Assembly (NCBI RefSeq): GCF_003076635.1
Contig: NZ_QDKG01000009.1
Coordinates: 1-64,000 of the forward strand
Source of the DNA: Sphingobacterium corticibacter
GTDB lineage: Bacteria > Bacteroidota > Bacteroidia > Sphingobacteriales > Sphingobacteriaceae
DNA length: 64,000 nt
Direction of reading: 5' to 3'
Below are positions 28,037 to 36,685 of the stretch, in pieces (positions within the stretch are counted from its first letter, which is position 1; each line of letters opens with the position of its first letter). The translations under genes were made by a program, and so were the position numbers. Below the pieces are notes generated by a model. It saw only the letters and a list, made by a program, of their open reading frames with translations. It made no database searches and had not been told where the DNA came from.

Positions 28037-28279
28037 ATGACAGACAGCCTACCCTCATTCAGTAAAAGCATGCTGGCTCGTCGCAATGGCCAAGACAGAC
28101 CAGAGATATGGGTAGCCTTTCAAGGAGTTATTTATGATGTCAGTACAAGTAGGCTTTGGAAAAACGGCAAACATTACGAACATTGGGCTGGGCAAGACCT
28201 AACCGATGAACTCAAAGATGCGCCGCATTCCAGCAAAGTATTTGAAAGATTTCCCATTGTTGGAACTCTAACCATATAG
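28037..28279 (+). CDS. Small cytochrome b5-like heme-binding domain protein
   Basis: An 80-residue single-domain protein. The heme-binding His pair is expected in HYEHWAGQDLTDEL and in DAPHSSKVFERFPIVG, the two classic b5 segments; VAFQGVIYDVSTSRLW matches the b5 start. No signal peptide or anchor, so probably cytoplasmic. The stop of the sigma gene and its ATG are separated by CAA only, so the two are cotranscribed. Role unknown. Confidence 0.85.
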   Translation: MTDSLPSFSKSMLARRNGQDRPEIWVAFQGVIYDVSTSRLWKNGKHYEHWAGQDLTDELKDAPHSSKVFERFPIVGTLTI

Positions 28280-28310
28280 AAATAGGGAGTAGATTATCTA
28301 CTCCCTATTT
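28280..28310. terminator. Bidirectional terminator between cytochrome b5 and PfkB genes
   Basis: A 14-bp stem (AAATAGGGAGTAGA and its complement) with a 3-nt loop directly after the b5 stop, T-rich on the plus side. The last codon and stop of the convergent PfkB gene lie inside the hairpin. Confidence 0.85.
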
Positions 28311-29222
28311 TATTTCAAATTTGGCTAACGCCACAAATTGCTCAATTCTATGCGCAATTTCTTCTTTATTTAACTGCTGCAATTTTTCCGTACCAAATTT
28401 CTCGACACAGAATGAAGCTAACGCCGATCCATAGATGATGGCATTCTTCATATTATGGAAATTTACCGATTGCACATGGGCTAAATAACCGATAAAACCA
28501 CCCGCAAAAGAATCACCTGCTCCTGTCGGATCAAAAACATCTGCCAAAGGCAATGCTGGCGCAGAAAAGATCTGTCCTTCACCAAACAACAATGCTCCGT
28601 GTTCCCCTTTTTTGATAATCAAATAAGATGGGCCCATTTGCAGAATTTTTTCCGCTGCTTTGACCATAGAGTACTCGCCAGACAATTGCCGCGCTTCTCC
28701 ATCGTTAATAGCCAAAACATCAACACGCTTGAGAACCGTTTTTAAATCTTCTAGAGCAACGTCCATCCAATAGTTCATCGTATCCATCACGACTAGTTTT
28801 GGAACAGTTTCGAGGCGATCTAAGACAGCCATTTGTACTTGAGGCATTAAGTTGCCCAGCAAAAGATATTCGCAATCTTGGTACGAGGATGGAATCTTCG
28901 GATCAAAGTCGGCCAACACATTGAGTTCAGTCGTCAACGTATCCCGGCTATTCATATCCACATGATACTTCCCAGACCAGAAGAAAGTTTTTTGATCGTC
29001 GACGATTTCTATTCCATCAATATCAATTCCTTTCGCAGTAAGGATATTGAGATTATCCTTCCCAAAATCACCTCCAACTGTGCCTATTAATTTCACCTCA
29101 TCGTACAAATAAGAGGCCGCTAAGCCCGCAAATGTAGCCGCTCCACCCACAACCTTATCCGTCTTACCAAAAGGTGTCTCAATCGCATCAAATGCTACCG
29201 AACCAACGATCATTAAACTCAT
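28305..29222 (-). CDS. PfkB family carbohydrate/nucleoside kinase
   Basis: Ribokinase-fold sugar kinase, 305 residues. The first signature GGAATFAGLAASYL lies near residue 26 and the C-terminal signature DPTGAGDSFAGGF holds the catalytic Asp. Substrate not evident; related Bacteroidota proteins are annotated as sugar or adenosine kinases. It follows the tRNA-Asn terminator on the same strand and its 3' end runs into the shared hairpin. Confidence 0.9.
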   Translation of the reverse strand: MSLMIVGSVAFDAIETPFGKTDKVVGGAATFAGLAASYLYDEVKLIGTVGGDFGKDNLNILTAKGIDIDGIEIVDDQKTFFWSGKYHVDMNSRDTLTTELNVLADFDPKIPSSYQDCEYLLLGNLMPQVQMAVLDRLETVPKLVVMDTMNYWMDVALEDLKTVLKRVDVLAINDGEARQLSGEYSMVKAAEKILQMGPSYLIIKKGEHGALLFGEGQIFSAPALPLADVFDPTGAGDSFAGGFIGYLAHVQSVNFHNMKNAIIYGSALASFCVEKFGTEKLQQLNKEEIAHRIEQFVALAKFEIK

Positions 29223-29248
29223 GTCTATCCCGTTTTAAAAATAAGTTC

Positions 29249-29280
29249 AAAAAAAAATGCCGACAATTATTTGCCGGCAT
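29249..29280 (-). terminator. Terminator of tRNA-Asn
   Basis: On the minus strand ATGCCG/CGGCAT arms enclose an AT-rich loop and are followed by a run of T, placed 11 nt after the tRNA 3' end and before the PfkB gene. Confidence 0.8.
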
Positions 29281-29290
29281 TTAACGAGTG

Positions 29291-29364
29291 CTCCTGAAGC
29301 TGGGCTCGAACCAGCGACCCTCTGATTAACAGTCAGATGCTCTAACCAACTGAGCTATTCAGGA
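29291..29364 (-). tRNA. tRNA-Asn (anticodon GTT), copy 1
   Basis: Starts TCCTGAATAGCTCAGTTGG; acceptor TCCTGAA pairs with TTCAGGA, discriminator G. Anticodon loop CTGTTAA between TCTGA and TCAGA gives GTT. T-loop TTCGAGC. 74 nt, CCA not encoded. Identical to the copy 213 nt upstream on this strand. Confidence 0.96.
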
Positions 29365-29462
29365 ATATCCTTCTTAAGAGCGTTACCCCTCTAAAGCGGT
29401 ACAAAAGTAGTCATTGAGAATTATACTTCCAAATGCTATTTTAAAAAAAATCCGTTGAAACG

Positions 29463-29500
29463 AAAGAAGGCTGTTTTCGTAAAAACAGCCTTCTTTTTTT
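29463..29500. terminator. Hairpin between the two tRNA-Asn genes
   Basis: Arms AAGAAGGCTGTTTT and AAAACAGCCTTCTT with a short loop and T-runs, stronger on the plus strand. It sits directly after tRNA copy 2 and would limit read-through into copy 1. Confidence 0.7.
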
Positions 29501-29503
29501 GTG

Positions 29504-29577
29504 CTCCTGAAGCTGGGCTCGAACCAGCGACCCTCTGATTAACAGTCAGATGCTCTAACCAACTGAGCTATTCAGGA
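29504..29577 (-). tRNA. tRNA-Asn (anticodon GTT), copy 2
   Basis: Base-for-base identical to copy 1 over 74 nt, with a few identical flanking bases (GTG on one side, AT on the other). Same cloverleaf and anticodon GTT. Confidence 0.96.
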
Positions 29578-29683
29578 ATATTGCCCCGTTTGCTTTCGGT
29601 GACACAATATTCGGAAGATTTGAGGAATTATCAAAATATTACTACTCAAAAAATCACAAGTTATTCAGTACCAACCAGAATAA

Positions 29684-31057
29684 TTAACCAACCACATCTT
29701 TCAAGATGAGCGAAATGAAAGTAAAGTAGATAAATAAGCCAGAAACGTCTACCAAGGTAGATACGAATGGCGCTGATGAACTCGCAGGATCTGCCCCTAA
29801 GCGTCGTAAAATGAACGGTAGCATGGATCCGATCAACGAACCCCACAAGACAATGCAGACCAAAGAAAGAGAAACAGCACCAGCCAATAATTGCCAATGA
29901 TCGCCATAAGAAGCTGTGAAAGCTTGCCATGCTCCTATTCGCACAAATCCCAAAACGCCTAGAATAACCCCCAACGCCAATCCCGATAAAATTTCTCGCT
30001 TCATTACGCGCCACCAATCACCGATAGTGACCTCTCCTAACGCCATGGCTTGAATTATTAATGTAGATGCTTGAGAGCCACTGTTACCACCACTAGACAT
30101 AATCAGCGGAACTAAAGCCAACAGTGCCACCGTTAATCGTGCTTCGTAGTGCTCGATAACCGAAGCAGTGAACAATTGCCCAACAAATAGGACAACTAAC
30201 CAACCTGCACGCTTGGAGACGAGCTGAAATATCGAAACATCCATATAAGGCTCATCTAACGCTTCGGTACCACCAAAGCGTTGCATATCTTCTGTATACT
30301 CCTCGTTTGCCACCCAAAGGATATCATCAATCGTCACAATCCCCAACATGATATCCTGATCATCGACAACTGGAAGCGCCACACGATTGTTCATACGAAA
30401 TATGGTTACGGCTTCTTCTTGCGGATCGTCTGCGTACAATTTAATCAGTCGATTATCGATGAGATCTTCAACGCTGTTTTCTGGATCAGCAAGCAAGACA
30501 TCTTTGATTCGAATATCATCAATCAGCTTGCCGTCCGAATCGATGACGTAGAGTACATCAATCGTTTCAGAAGCTTTACCATACCGGCGAATGTGATCTA
30601 GTACACGTGGGATGGACCAATGAGATTTGACCGTGATATAATCCGGCGTCATCAAACGACCGACACTATCTTCGGGATAACCGAGTAACGATAAAGCTTC
30701 TTTGCGCTCTTCGGGTGAGAGCAGGATGATGATACGTTTTACGGCATCACCTTTTAATTCACTTAAAAAAGATGTCCGGTCATCAGGAGGCATCTCATTT
30801 ATCAACTCGCGAACTTTGGGAGCAGAGAGTTTTTTTATGATTCGCTCTTGCGTTGGAAAGTCGAGAATTCGAAAAACATTGATCGCCCTTTTGATACTTA
30901 AGGTTTCTAAAAACAAAGGACCATGTTCTGGAAGTTCGTCAATGAGCTCCTCGACATCGGATATATTTAAGTCATTTAAATAATCCTCCAATGAGAGCAT
31001 ATCGCCTTGTTCGATGAGCAGCTCGATGCGCTCTACCTGCATGTCTAGTTCTTCCAT
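29684..31057 (-). CDS. mgtE: Magnesium transporter MgtE
   Basis: Mg2+ channel of the inner membrane. The N domain (about 1-130, with MPPDDRTSFLSEL), two CBS domains (about 135-255) and five C-terminal helices (about 285-455, with the MSSGGNSGSQASTL pore segment) are all present; 457 residues is typical. An exceptionally clear Shine-Dalgarno AAAGGAGG lies 6 nt before the ATG, unusual for this phylum. No Mg riboswitch was recognised upstream. Confidence 0.95.
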   Translation of the reverse strand: MEELDMQVERIELLIEQGDMLSLEDYLNDLNISDVEELIDELPEHGPLFLETLSIKRAINVFRILDFPTQERIIKKLSAPKVRELINEMPPDDRTSFLSELKGDAVKRIIILLSPEERKEALSLLGYPEDSVGRLMTPDYITVKSHWSIPRVLDHIRRYGKASETIDVLYVIDSDGKLIDDIRIKDVLLADPENSVEDLIDNRLIKLYADDPQEEAVTIFRMNNRVALPVVDDQDIMLGIVTIDDILWVANEEYTEDMQRFGGTEALDEPYMDVSIFQLVSKRAGWLVVLFVGQLFTASVIEHYEARLTVALLALVPLIMSSGGNSGSQASTLIIQAMALGEVTIGDWWRVMKREILSGLALGVILGVLGFVRIGAWQAFTASYGDHWQLLAGAVSLSLVCIVLWGSLIGSMLPFILRRLGADPASSSAPFVSTLVDVSGLFIYFTFISLILKDVVG

Positions 31058-31702
31058 ATTGCCCTCCTTTTATTAAACCCTACATTGGTGTTGATCTGAT
31101 AATTTGCTTGCAAAAGTCGGGTATTTTGACCGGAATCGCTAATTAAATTTTACTGCACGCTAAGCTCATTTGGATTCCCTTGTGCTCACAAAAACACGGT
31201 GATGGACAACAATAAACCCACGAGAATCACGACATAATGTCAGTGATAAATATAAAACAAATGAGCTAACCGATCTACAATTTAATTTATAAAACCACAG
31301 CTCAATAAGCTTAAAGAAGTTCCGATTTTGACACGATCATTTTGGTCGTCAAATAAATTCGACAAGCTAACTTTTATTGGACTACTCATTGTTTTTTAGA
31401 ACCCAATCTCGAACAGCAACCATAACTGCAGAAATTTCGCCAACTGCAATTCCGGTAGACATAGCGACACAAATATTGATTGTCAATGAGGATTATATCA
31501 CAAAATAGTTTAGCTTTATCTTATGATTGAAAAAGCGCATACAATCAGCAAATTGGACAACTTTGCAACAGTTTACGTGTTAAATAGCATAATTATTTAA
31601 AATACATATATTACTACATTTCAGATATATACAAAAATTACATAACCTATAGGTATATATAAAACAATTTTTTTTTACTAAAAAAATTAGCTAAATCAAT
31701 AA
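31058..31702. other. Long AT-rich intergenic region
   Basis: 645 nt between divergent mgtE and the 944-residue gene. The mgtE Shine-Dalgarno lies at its left end. The right end is strongly AT-rich with A/T homopolymers before the start of the large gene. A 26-codon ORF (31382-31462, minus, MSTGIAVGEISAVMVAVRDW...) has protein-like composition but no support. No riboswitch or RNA was recognised. Confidence 0.4.
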
Positions 31703-34537
31703 ATGAATAAAATCTTACAAAATAATATACTATACATCAGTGTTTTAACATTACTGATATCAACATATAATTCACATTCAACTTTTGCCCAGATTATTGA
31801 CAACGATCAAGTGGACCCACGCATCAAATGGGAGCAGTTCAATTTGCCAAATCATCGGGTTATATTTCCGCAAAGTTATCGTCGACAAGCTTCTATCCTG
31901 ACACATCAGCTGGATAGCATGCGCTATTTTGCGAATGCTGATTTGTCCAGCGACCCCAAAAAAATACCCGTTATTCTACATGCGAATCATATCCTTCAAA
32001 ATGGTTTTGTACAAATGGGGCCGCGAAAAACGGAGTTCTATCCCTTACCTAGTGGTGTAGCTAGCAATGTAGAATGGTTACCAAATCTCGCGCAACACGA
32101 GCTACGACATGTGGCTCAAATGGACAAATTGACAGGCCGTTTGAAGGCACCATTTTTTGAACAACTAGCCTTTGCCATGTTCGGCATTCACTTGCCAGCA
32201 TGGTATTTTGAAGGAGATGCGGTGGCTACCGAAACACGATTTTCTACTGGTGGCCGCGGACGAATGCCTTCGTGGTTTATGCCACTTCGAGCCAACCAAC
32301 TGAGTGGTCGATCGTATACTTTTGACAAAAATATACTAGGTTCATTTAAGCATATCACACCTTCTTTTTACCTCACGGGCTACCTGATGAACGTCCATCT
32401 GACGAACCAATTTGGTTATGATATTCGAACAGACATGCTAGAAGAAATGCACGGAAAACTTTTCCGACCATTCAACTTTTATAAAGCCTTGCGCGGAAAC
32501 ACGGAAACTTTCAACAGCCAAAGATTGTATCGAAGTGCCATCGATTCTATCGGAAATATCTGGAAAAGTGAAGCGCTTGGAAAGGCTTTGATGAACCCGA
32601 TCACCACACCTTCCAGTCGTTATCCACAGAACTATTTGCTTCCACAATACGACAATGGGAAGCTGTTTAGCCTGTTCCAAGGACCACAAAAAGTGTCTCA
32701 AATCGTGAGTATTTCTGAAGGAAAAGCAAAGCATATTGCTTATACAGGACAGCAGCTGATGCCCTATTTTCACCTTAATAAAGACTTGATCGTGTGGGAC
32801 GAAGTGCGGAAGAATGCGCGTTATGGAAAGAACACTTTTCAAGTGATTCATGTGATGAATTGGAAAACAGGGCGTCAAAAAACATTAAAGCTTCCTGATT
32901 TTGTATACACTCCTGCCCTTTCTCCCAACAATGAAAAGATCGCTGTAGTCCGCGTTGATCCTGCAGGTCGAAGCAGTTTGTTGCTGTATGATTTGACTAC
33001 AGAAGTGACCACTAACACCTTTTTTCTTCCAGAAGGTATCCATATTCAACAACCACAATTCCATAGTAATGGACAAAAAATTGTCTGTATAGCGGTATCT
33101 GATCAAGGAACAAGCATATATGAATTTGAAACCACCAATGGACTATACAGCCAAATCTTACCTTGGGGACAGCAAACTTTAGAGCGCCCGATATATGCTG
33201 GCGACGATATTATTTACAAAGCGCACTACAATGCCATAGACAATTTGTACCGCTGGGACCGTAAGAATAACGCTATTTATCCATTGACGAATGCGCTATA
33301 CGGCGCTTTTAATCCTACGTTGGCAAGCGCAGACTCCCTGATATTTAACGAATACACGCCAGATGGACATCGGATTGTGCAATTGCCACTAACGAATCTG
33401 GAAAAAGTGACGCCCTCTTCTATTAAGCCGGTGCTGTACGATCGTAGGGACACCATCGCACACCAACCTCAGCAATCTACGACAATAAAGACAGCAACAG
33501 ACACGGCACTTACCAAGCCTTATAACACGCTTTCTAGCCTGTTGAATTTTCACAGTTTATCCATCAGCAGCAATAATTTCGAGAGTTTGGACAACTTTAG
33601 ACCGGGTATATTCTGGTTGGCCAATGACTTATTAAATACCTCACAGATCATGTTAGGGTACGAGTATGATACTGATATCCGAAAAAGCATATATAGCGCA
33701 GACTTTACTTATGCCAAATATTACCCAAAATTCTCTTTGCGTTACGAGAACAGAGGGCAAATTGGTCAAGCTCGTGTGAATGATGGTAGCTTTACACAGT
33801 TTGACTGGAGAGAACATGTTTATTCCGCTAACATTCAGATTCCTTTTTCTATTTACCGTCAACAGATTATTTATAGTTATGGTATCAATTTGGGCACATC
33901 TTATCTCAAGCGTTATGATGTGAATATGCGTCTCAACAACTTTAACGATGAAATTGCATTTCCATTGAATTACCAAGCCTATTTCAATCGCAATATGCGA
34001 CGCAGTACCATGGATTTGCAACCGAGATGGGGACAAAATTTCAGTATGACTTACCGGCATCTACCATTCGCCAATGAGTCGTTGTCTGGAAATATTCTAT
34101 CACTGAGGACGGGATTCTATTTCCCAGGTATCATGTTAAATCATGGCTTGCAAGTGCGTATGAGCTTTCAGCACAAGACAGGCACATACCTCTTCAACAA
34201 CGATATTCCGGTCGTGAGTGGTTTCGGATATTTTCCATCTCCTCGAGTGGACAACACCCTTTTGCTTTCATACAGATTGCCTATTGCATATCCCGATTGG
34301 ACTGTAGGTCCACTGGCCTACGTAAAACGTATCCAAGCACGCTTGTTTTCAGATTATCAAAATATACAAGACTCTGGATTAGCTCCCAAAACGTTTGGAT
34401 TGGGCCTATCTGCGGATGTCAATTTCTTACGATATGTCTTGCCGGATGTTAACATTGGTGTACAAGGGATTTACATCAATGATAATCGGGCATCGCAACG
34501 CGTTGTGCCTGTTTTCAACCTGAGCTACACCTACTAG
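31703..34537 (+). CDS. Exported gluzincin-like, beta-propeller and outer-membrane-barrel protein
   Basis: A 944-residue secreted protein without a confident family name. The signal peptide (about 1-30) ends STFAQ. A gluzincin-like active site follows: HELRH (132-136) and, 34 residues on, WYFEGDAVATE with Glu170 as likely third zinc ligand. Residues about 310-600 contain TolB/WD40-like repeats (PALSPNNEKIAVVRVDPAG; QFHSNGQKIVCIAV). The last 330 residues have alternating aromatic strands and end in FNLSYTY, as outer-membrane barrels do. The gene stands alone and ends in a terminator. The combined reading suggests a surface or periplasmic protease anchored by its own barrel; activity is inferred from motifs only. 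Confidence 0.7.
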   Translation: MNKILQNNILYISVLTLLISTYNSHSTFAQIIDNDQVDPRIKWEQFNLPNHRVIFPQSYRRQASILTHQLDSMRYFANADLSSDPKKIPVILHANHILQNGFVQMGPRKTEFYPLPSGVASNVEWLPNLAQHELRHVAQMDKLTGRLKAPFFEQLAFAMFGIHLPAWYFEGDAVATETRFSTGGRGRMPSWFMPLRANQLSGRSYTFDKNILGSFKHITPSFYLTGYLMNVHLTNQFGYDIRTDMLEEMHGKLFRPFNFYKALRGNTETFNSQRLYRSAIDSIGNIWKSEALGKALMNPITTPSSRYPQNYLLPQYDNGKLFSLFQGPQKVSQIVSISEGKAKHIAYTGQQLMPYFHLNKDLIVWDEVRKNARYGKNTFQVIHVMNWKTGRQKTLKLPDFVYTPALSPNNEKIAVVRVDPAGRSSLLLYDLTTEVTTNTFFLPEGIHIQQPQFHSNGQKIVCIAVSDQGTSIYEFETTNGLYSQILPWGQQTLERPIYAGDDIIYKAHYNAIDNLYRWDRKNNAIYPLTNALYGAFNPTLASADSLIFNEYTPDGHRIVQLPLTNLEKVTPSSIKPVLYDRRDTIAHQPQQSTTIKTATDTALTKPYNTLSSLLNFHSLSISSNNFESLDNFRPGIFWLANDLLNTSQIMLGYEYDTDIRKSIYSADFTYAKYYPKFSLRYENRGQIGQARVNDGSFTQFDWREHVYSANIQIPFSIYRQQIIYSYGINLGTSYLKRYDVNMRLNNFNDEIAFPLNYQAYFNRNMRRSTMDLQPRWGQNFSMTYRHLPFANESLSGNILSLRTGFYFPGIMLNHGLQVRMSFQHKTGTYLFNNDIPVVSGFGYFPSPRVDNTLLLSYRLPIAYPDWTVGPLAYVKRIQARLFSDYQNIQDSGLAPKTFGLGLSADVNFLRYVLPDVNIGVQGIYINDNRASQRVVPVFNLSYTY

Positions 34538-34555
34538 CGGCATACTAGCTACGAG

Positions 34556-34590
34556 AAAGGCTCATTCGAAATTAATCGGATGAGCCTTTT
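34556..34590. terminator. Terminator after the 944-residue gene
   Basis: Arms AAAGGCTCAT and ATGAGCCTTT with inner CGA/TCG, followed by TTTT-like sequence on the plus strand; it lies between convergent genes and may serve pgk as well. Confidence 0.8.
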
Positions 34591-34613
34591 ATATGAATTT
34601 ATCTTCTGATCGA

Positions 34614-35810
34614 CTATTCGCTTTCAGAGATGGCTTTGACACCTGGAAGTGTTTTACCTTCCATATATTCTAGCAAAGCACCACCGCCTGTACTTACGTA
34701 ACTCACATGCTCCGTCATACCGAATTTAGAAACGGCAGCTGCAGAATCACCTCCGCCAATGAGTGAAAATGCTCCTCTTTCCGTAGCGGCTACGACCGCG
34801 TCAGCTACTGCACGCGTACCTTTTGCGAATGTATCCATTTCGAATACACCCATTGGGCCGTTCCATAATAGTGTATTTGAGGCACTAATCACTTCTGCAA
34901 AGTGCTCACCAGATTCTGAACCAATATCAAGACCTTGCTTATCTGCAGGAATAGCATCGTTTGCACCATTGTATACGGCTGCATCGTTGGCAAAACGATC
35001 TGCAATTTGCGCATCCGTAGGCAATACTAGATTCACGTTTTTCTCTTCTGCTTTCTTCACCAAAGCATTCGCTAAGTCTAGTTTATCCAATTCTACCAAC
35101 GATTGACCAATCTCGCCTCCACGTGCTTTCACAAACGTGTAGGCCATACCGCCACCTATAATTAGATTATCTACTTTATCCAACAATGCCTCGATCAACT
35201 CCAACTTGTCAGACACCTTCGCTCCGCCCATAATTGCCGTAAATGGTCTTGTCGGGTGGTTCATCACTTTTTCAGCATTTTCAATTTCTTTGGCCATCAG
35301 GTATCCAAAGACTTTGTTGTTGGAAAAATTTTCTGCGATCACAGCGGTCGATGCGTGTGCGCGATGTGCTGTTCCGAATGCATCATTGACATAAACGTCA
35401 CCCAGCGCAGCTAATTTTTTAGCAAACTCTTGATCACCTTTTTCTTCTTCTTTGTAGAAACGAAGGTTTTCTAGCAGCAATACCTCACCCGATTTCAACG
35501 CAGCAGCTTTATCAACTACTTCACTACCAATGCAATCATTAGCGAATTGCACGTCGACACCTAATACTTCCGAAAGGTGTTTTACGATATGCTTTAGCGA
35601 GTATTTTTCTGTAGGTCCTTCTTTTGGTCTTCCTAAGTGGGACATCAAAATAACAGACCCGCCATCTTTTAATATTTTTTGTATCGTAGGGAGAGCTCCT
35701 TGTATACGGTTATCATCCGTGATGTTAAAATCATCGTCTAACGGCACATTGAAATCCACACGAACAAGGGCTTTTTTCCCTGAAAAATTTAAATCGTCAA
35801 TAGTCTTCAT
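34614..35810 (-). CDS. pgk: Phosphoglycerate kinase
   Basis: Glycolytic enzyme producing ATP from 1,3-bisphosphoglycerate. [10 protein letters not shown] near the N-terminus, [22 protein letters not shown] and the nucleotide-binding GGGDSAAAV (about 365-373) are intact. At 398 residues it is full length. A monocistronic unit appears likely, since a hairpin lies between it and yceI. Confidence 0.97.
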   Translation of the reverse strand: MKTIDDLNFSGKKALVRVDFNVPLDDDFNITDDNRIQGALPTIQKILKDGGSVILMSHLGRPKEGPTEKYSLKHIVKHLSEVLGVDVQFANDCIGSEVVDKAAALKSGEVLLLENLRFYKEEEKGDQEFAKKLAALGDVYVNDAFGTAHRAHASTAVIAENFSNNKVFGYLMAKEIENAEKVMNHPTRPFTAIMGGAKVSDKLELIEALLDKVDNLIIGGGMAYTFVKARGGEIGQSLVELDKLDLANALVKKAEEKNVNLVLPTDAQIADRFANDAAVYNGANDAIPADKQGLDIGSESGEHFAEVISASNTLLWNGPMGVFEMDTFAKGTRAVADAVVAATERGAFSLIGGGDSAAAVSKFGMTEHVSYVSTGGGALLEYMEGKTLPGVKAISESE

Positions 35811-35904
35811 AGTTCAAACTTTAAGGCCTAAATATACAAAAAAGCAGGTCTTTTAAAAGCTAAAGCCATGTTAATTTAAATGTTCGTTGTAAATAAAACA
35901 CAAA

Positions 35905-35934
35905 AAAACCTACAGAAATATTTCTGTAGGTTTT
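35905..35934 (-). terminator. Terminator between yceI and pgk
   Basis: Perfect palindrome, arm AAAACCTACAGAAAT, T-rich on both sides. Placed 38 nt after the yceI stop. Confidence 0.75.
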
Positions 35935-35972
35935 ATTATATAGTCCCACATGCGTAGGGCTAACGGTATGAG

Positions 35973-36602
35973 TTACGCTTTGTTTGCAACAAGGTTAACT
36001 TTGAAGTTGATTTCTTTTGAAATCAAGTCATCCTCTTTACCCGAGTAATTAACACCCCAGTCTGCACGTGTAATGTTGAAATCGGCTTTTACTTTTACAG
36101 TAGTTTCTGTAAGCTCTTCTACATTTGCGTCGAAAGTAACATTTTTAGAAATACCTTTGATCGTCAAGTTACCTGCAATCACCACGTTATTAGCAGATGA
36201 ACCTGCAGTAACTTGTGTAATTTGGAAAGTAGCCTCAGGAAACTCTGCTACGTTGAAGAAATCTTCATTTTTCAAGTGGCCATCTAAGTTACCTTTGTAC
36301 TCACCTTCTAAGTCAGTAGAGCTGATTGTGTTCATATCCAATACAAAGTTACCACCAGAGATAGCTTCATTATCTACCAATAGAGAACCAGATTTGATAT
36401 CTACAGTACCTTCATGAAATCCTGTTACTTTAGTACCTTTCCAGATTAGAGAAGATTGTGCTGTATCCACATTGTAAGCTGTTCCTACAGATTCGCCTGC
36501 TTCTACCGCATCTGCTGTTTCTGCTTTTTTACCTTCTGGATTGCCAGCACATGCCGACAAAATTAACGCAGCTGCAGCTGCTACTACTGTCATTCTATTC
36601 AT
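35973..36602 (-). CDS. YceI family lipid-binding-type lipoprotein
   Basis: A 209-residue exported protein with the lipobox LILSACAG (Cys about 18). The YceI lipocalin-like domain covers about residues 40-207 (YNVDTAQSSLIWKGTKVTGF at its start; ITRADWGVNYSGKEDDLISK near the end). Such proteins bind polyisoprenoid or similar hydrophobic molecules in the periplasm. It lies downstream of murA but with its own terminator. Confidence 0.9.
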   Translation of the reverse strand: MNRMTVVAAAAALILSACAGNPEGKKAETADAVEAGESVGTAYNVDTAQSSLIWKGTKVTGFHEGTVDIKSGSLLVDNEAISGGNFVLDMNTISSTDLEGEYKGNLDGHLKNEDFFNVAEFPEATFQITQVTAGSSANNVVIAGNLTIKGISKNVTFDANVEELTETTVKVKADFNITRADWGVNYSGKEDDLISKEINFKVNLVANKA

Positions 36603-36685
36603 GATTGATCTATTTAATGTTTAAACATCTAGTTTCAACAAAGATAAAAAGTATTCTGTAATAAGTGAAAAAAATCAAAAAATTG

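Noticed and set aside
29661..30017. 118-codon frame antisense-like to the mgtE end
   Set aside because: Same strand, other frame, overlapping the conserved membrane domain of mgtE; no start context or family.
31058..31260. Magnesium riboswitch upstream of mgtE
   Set aside because: No M-box-like conserved elements or terminator/anti-terminator pair could be recognised; the leader seems short and SD-led.
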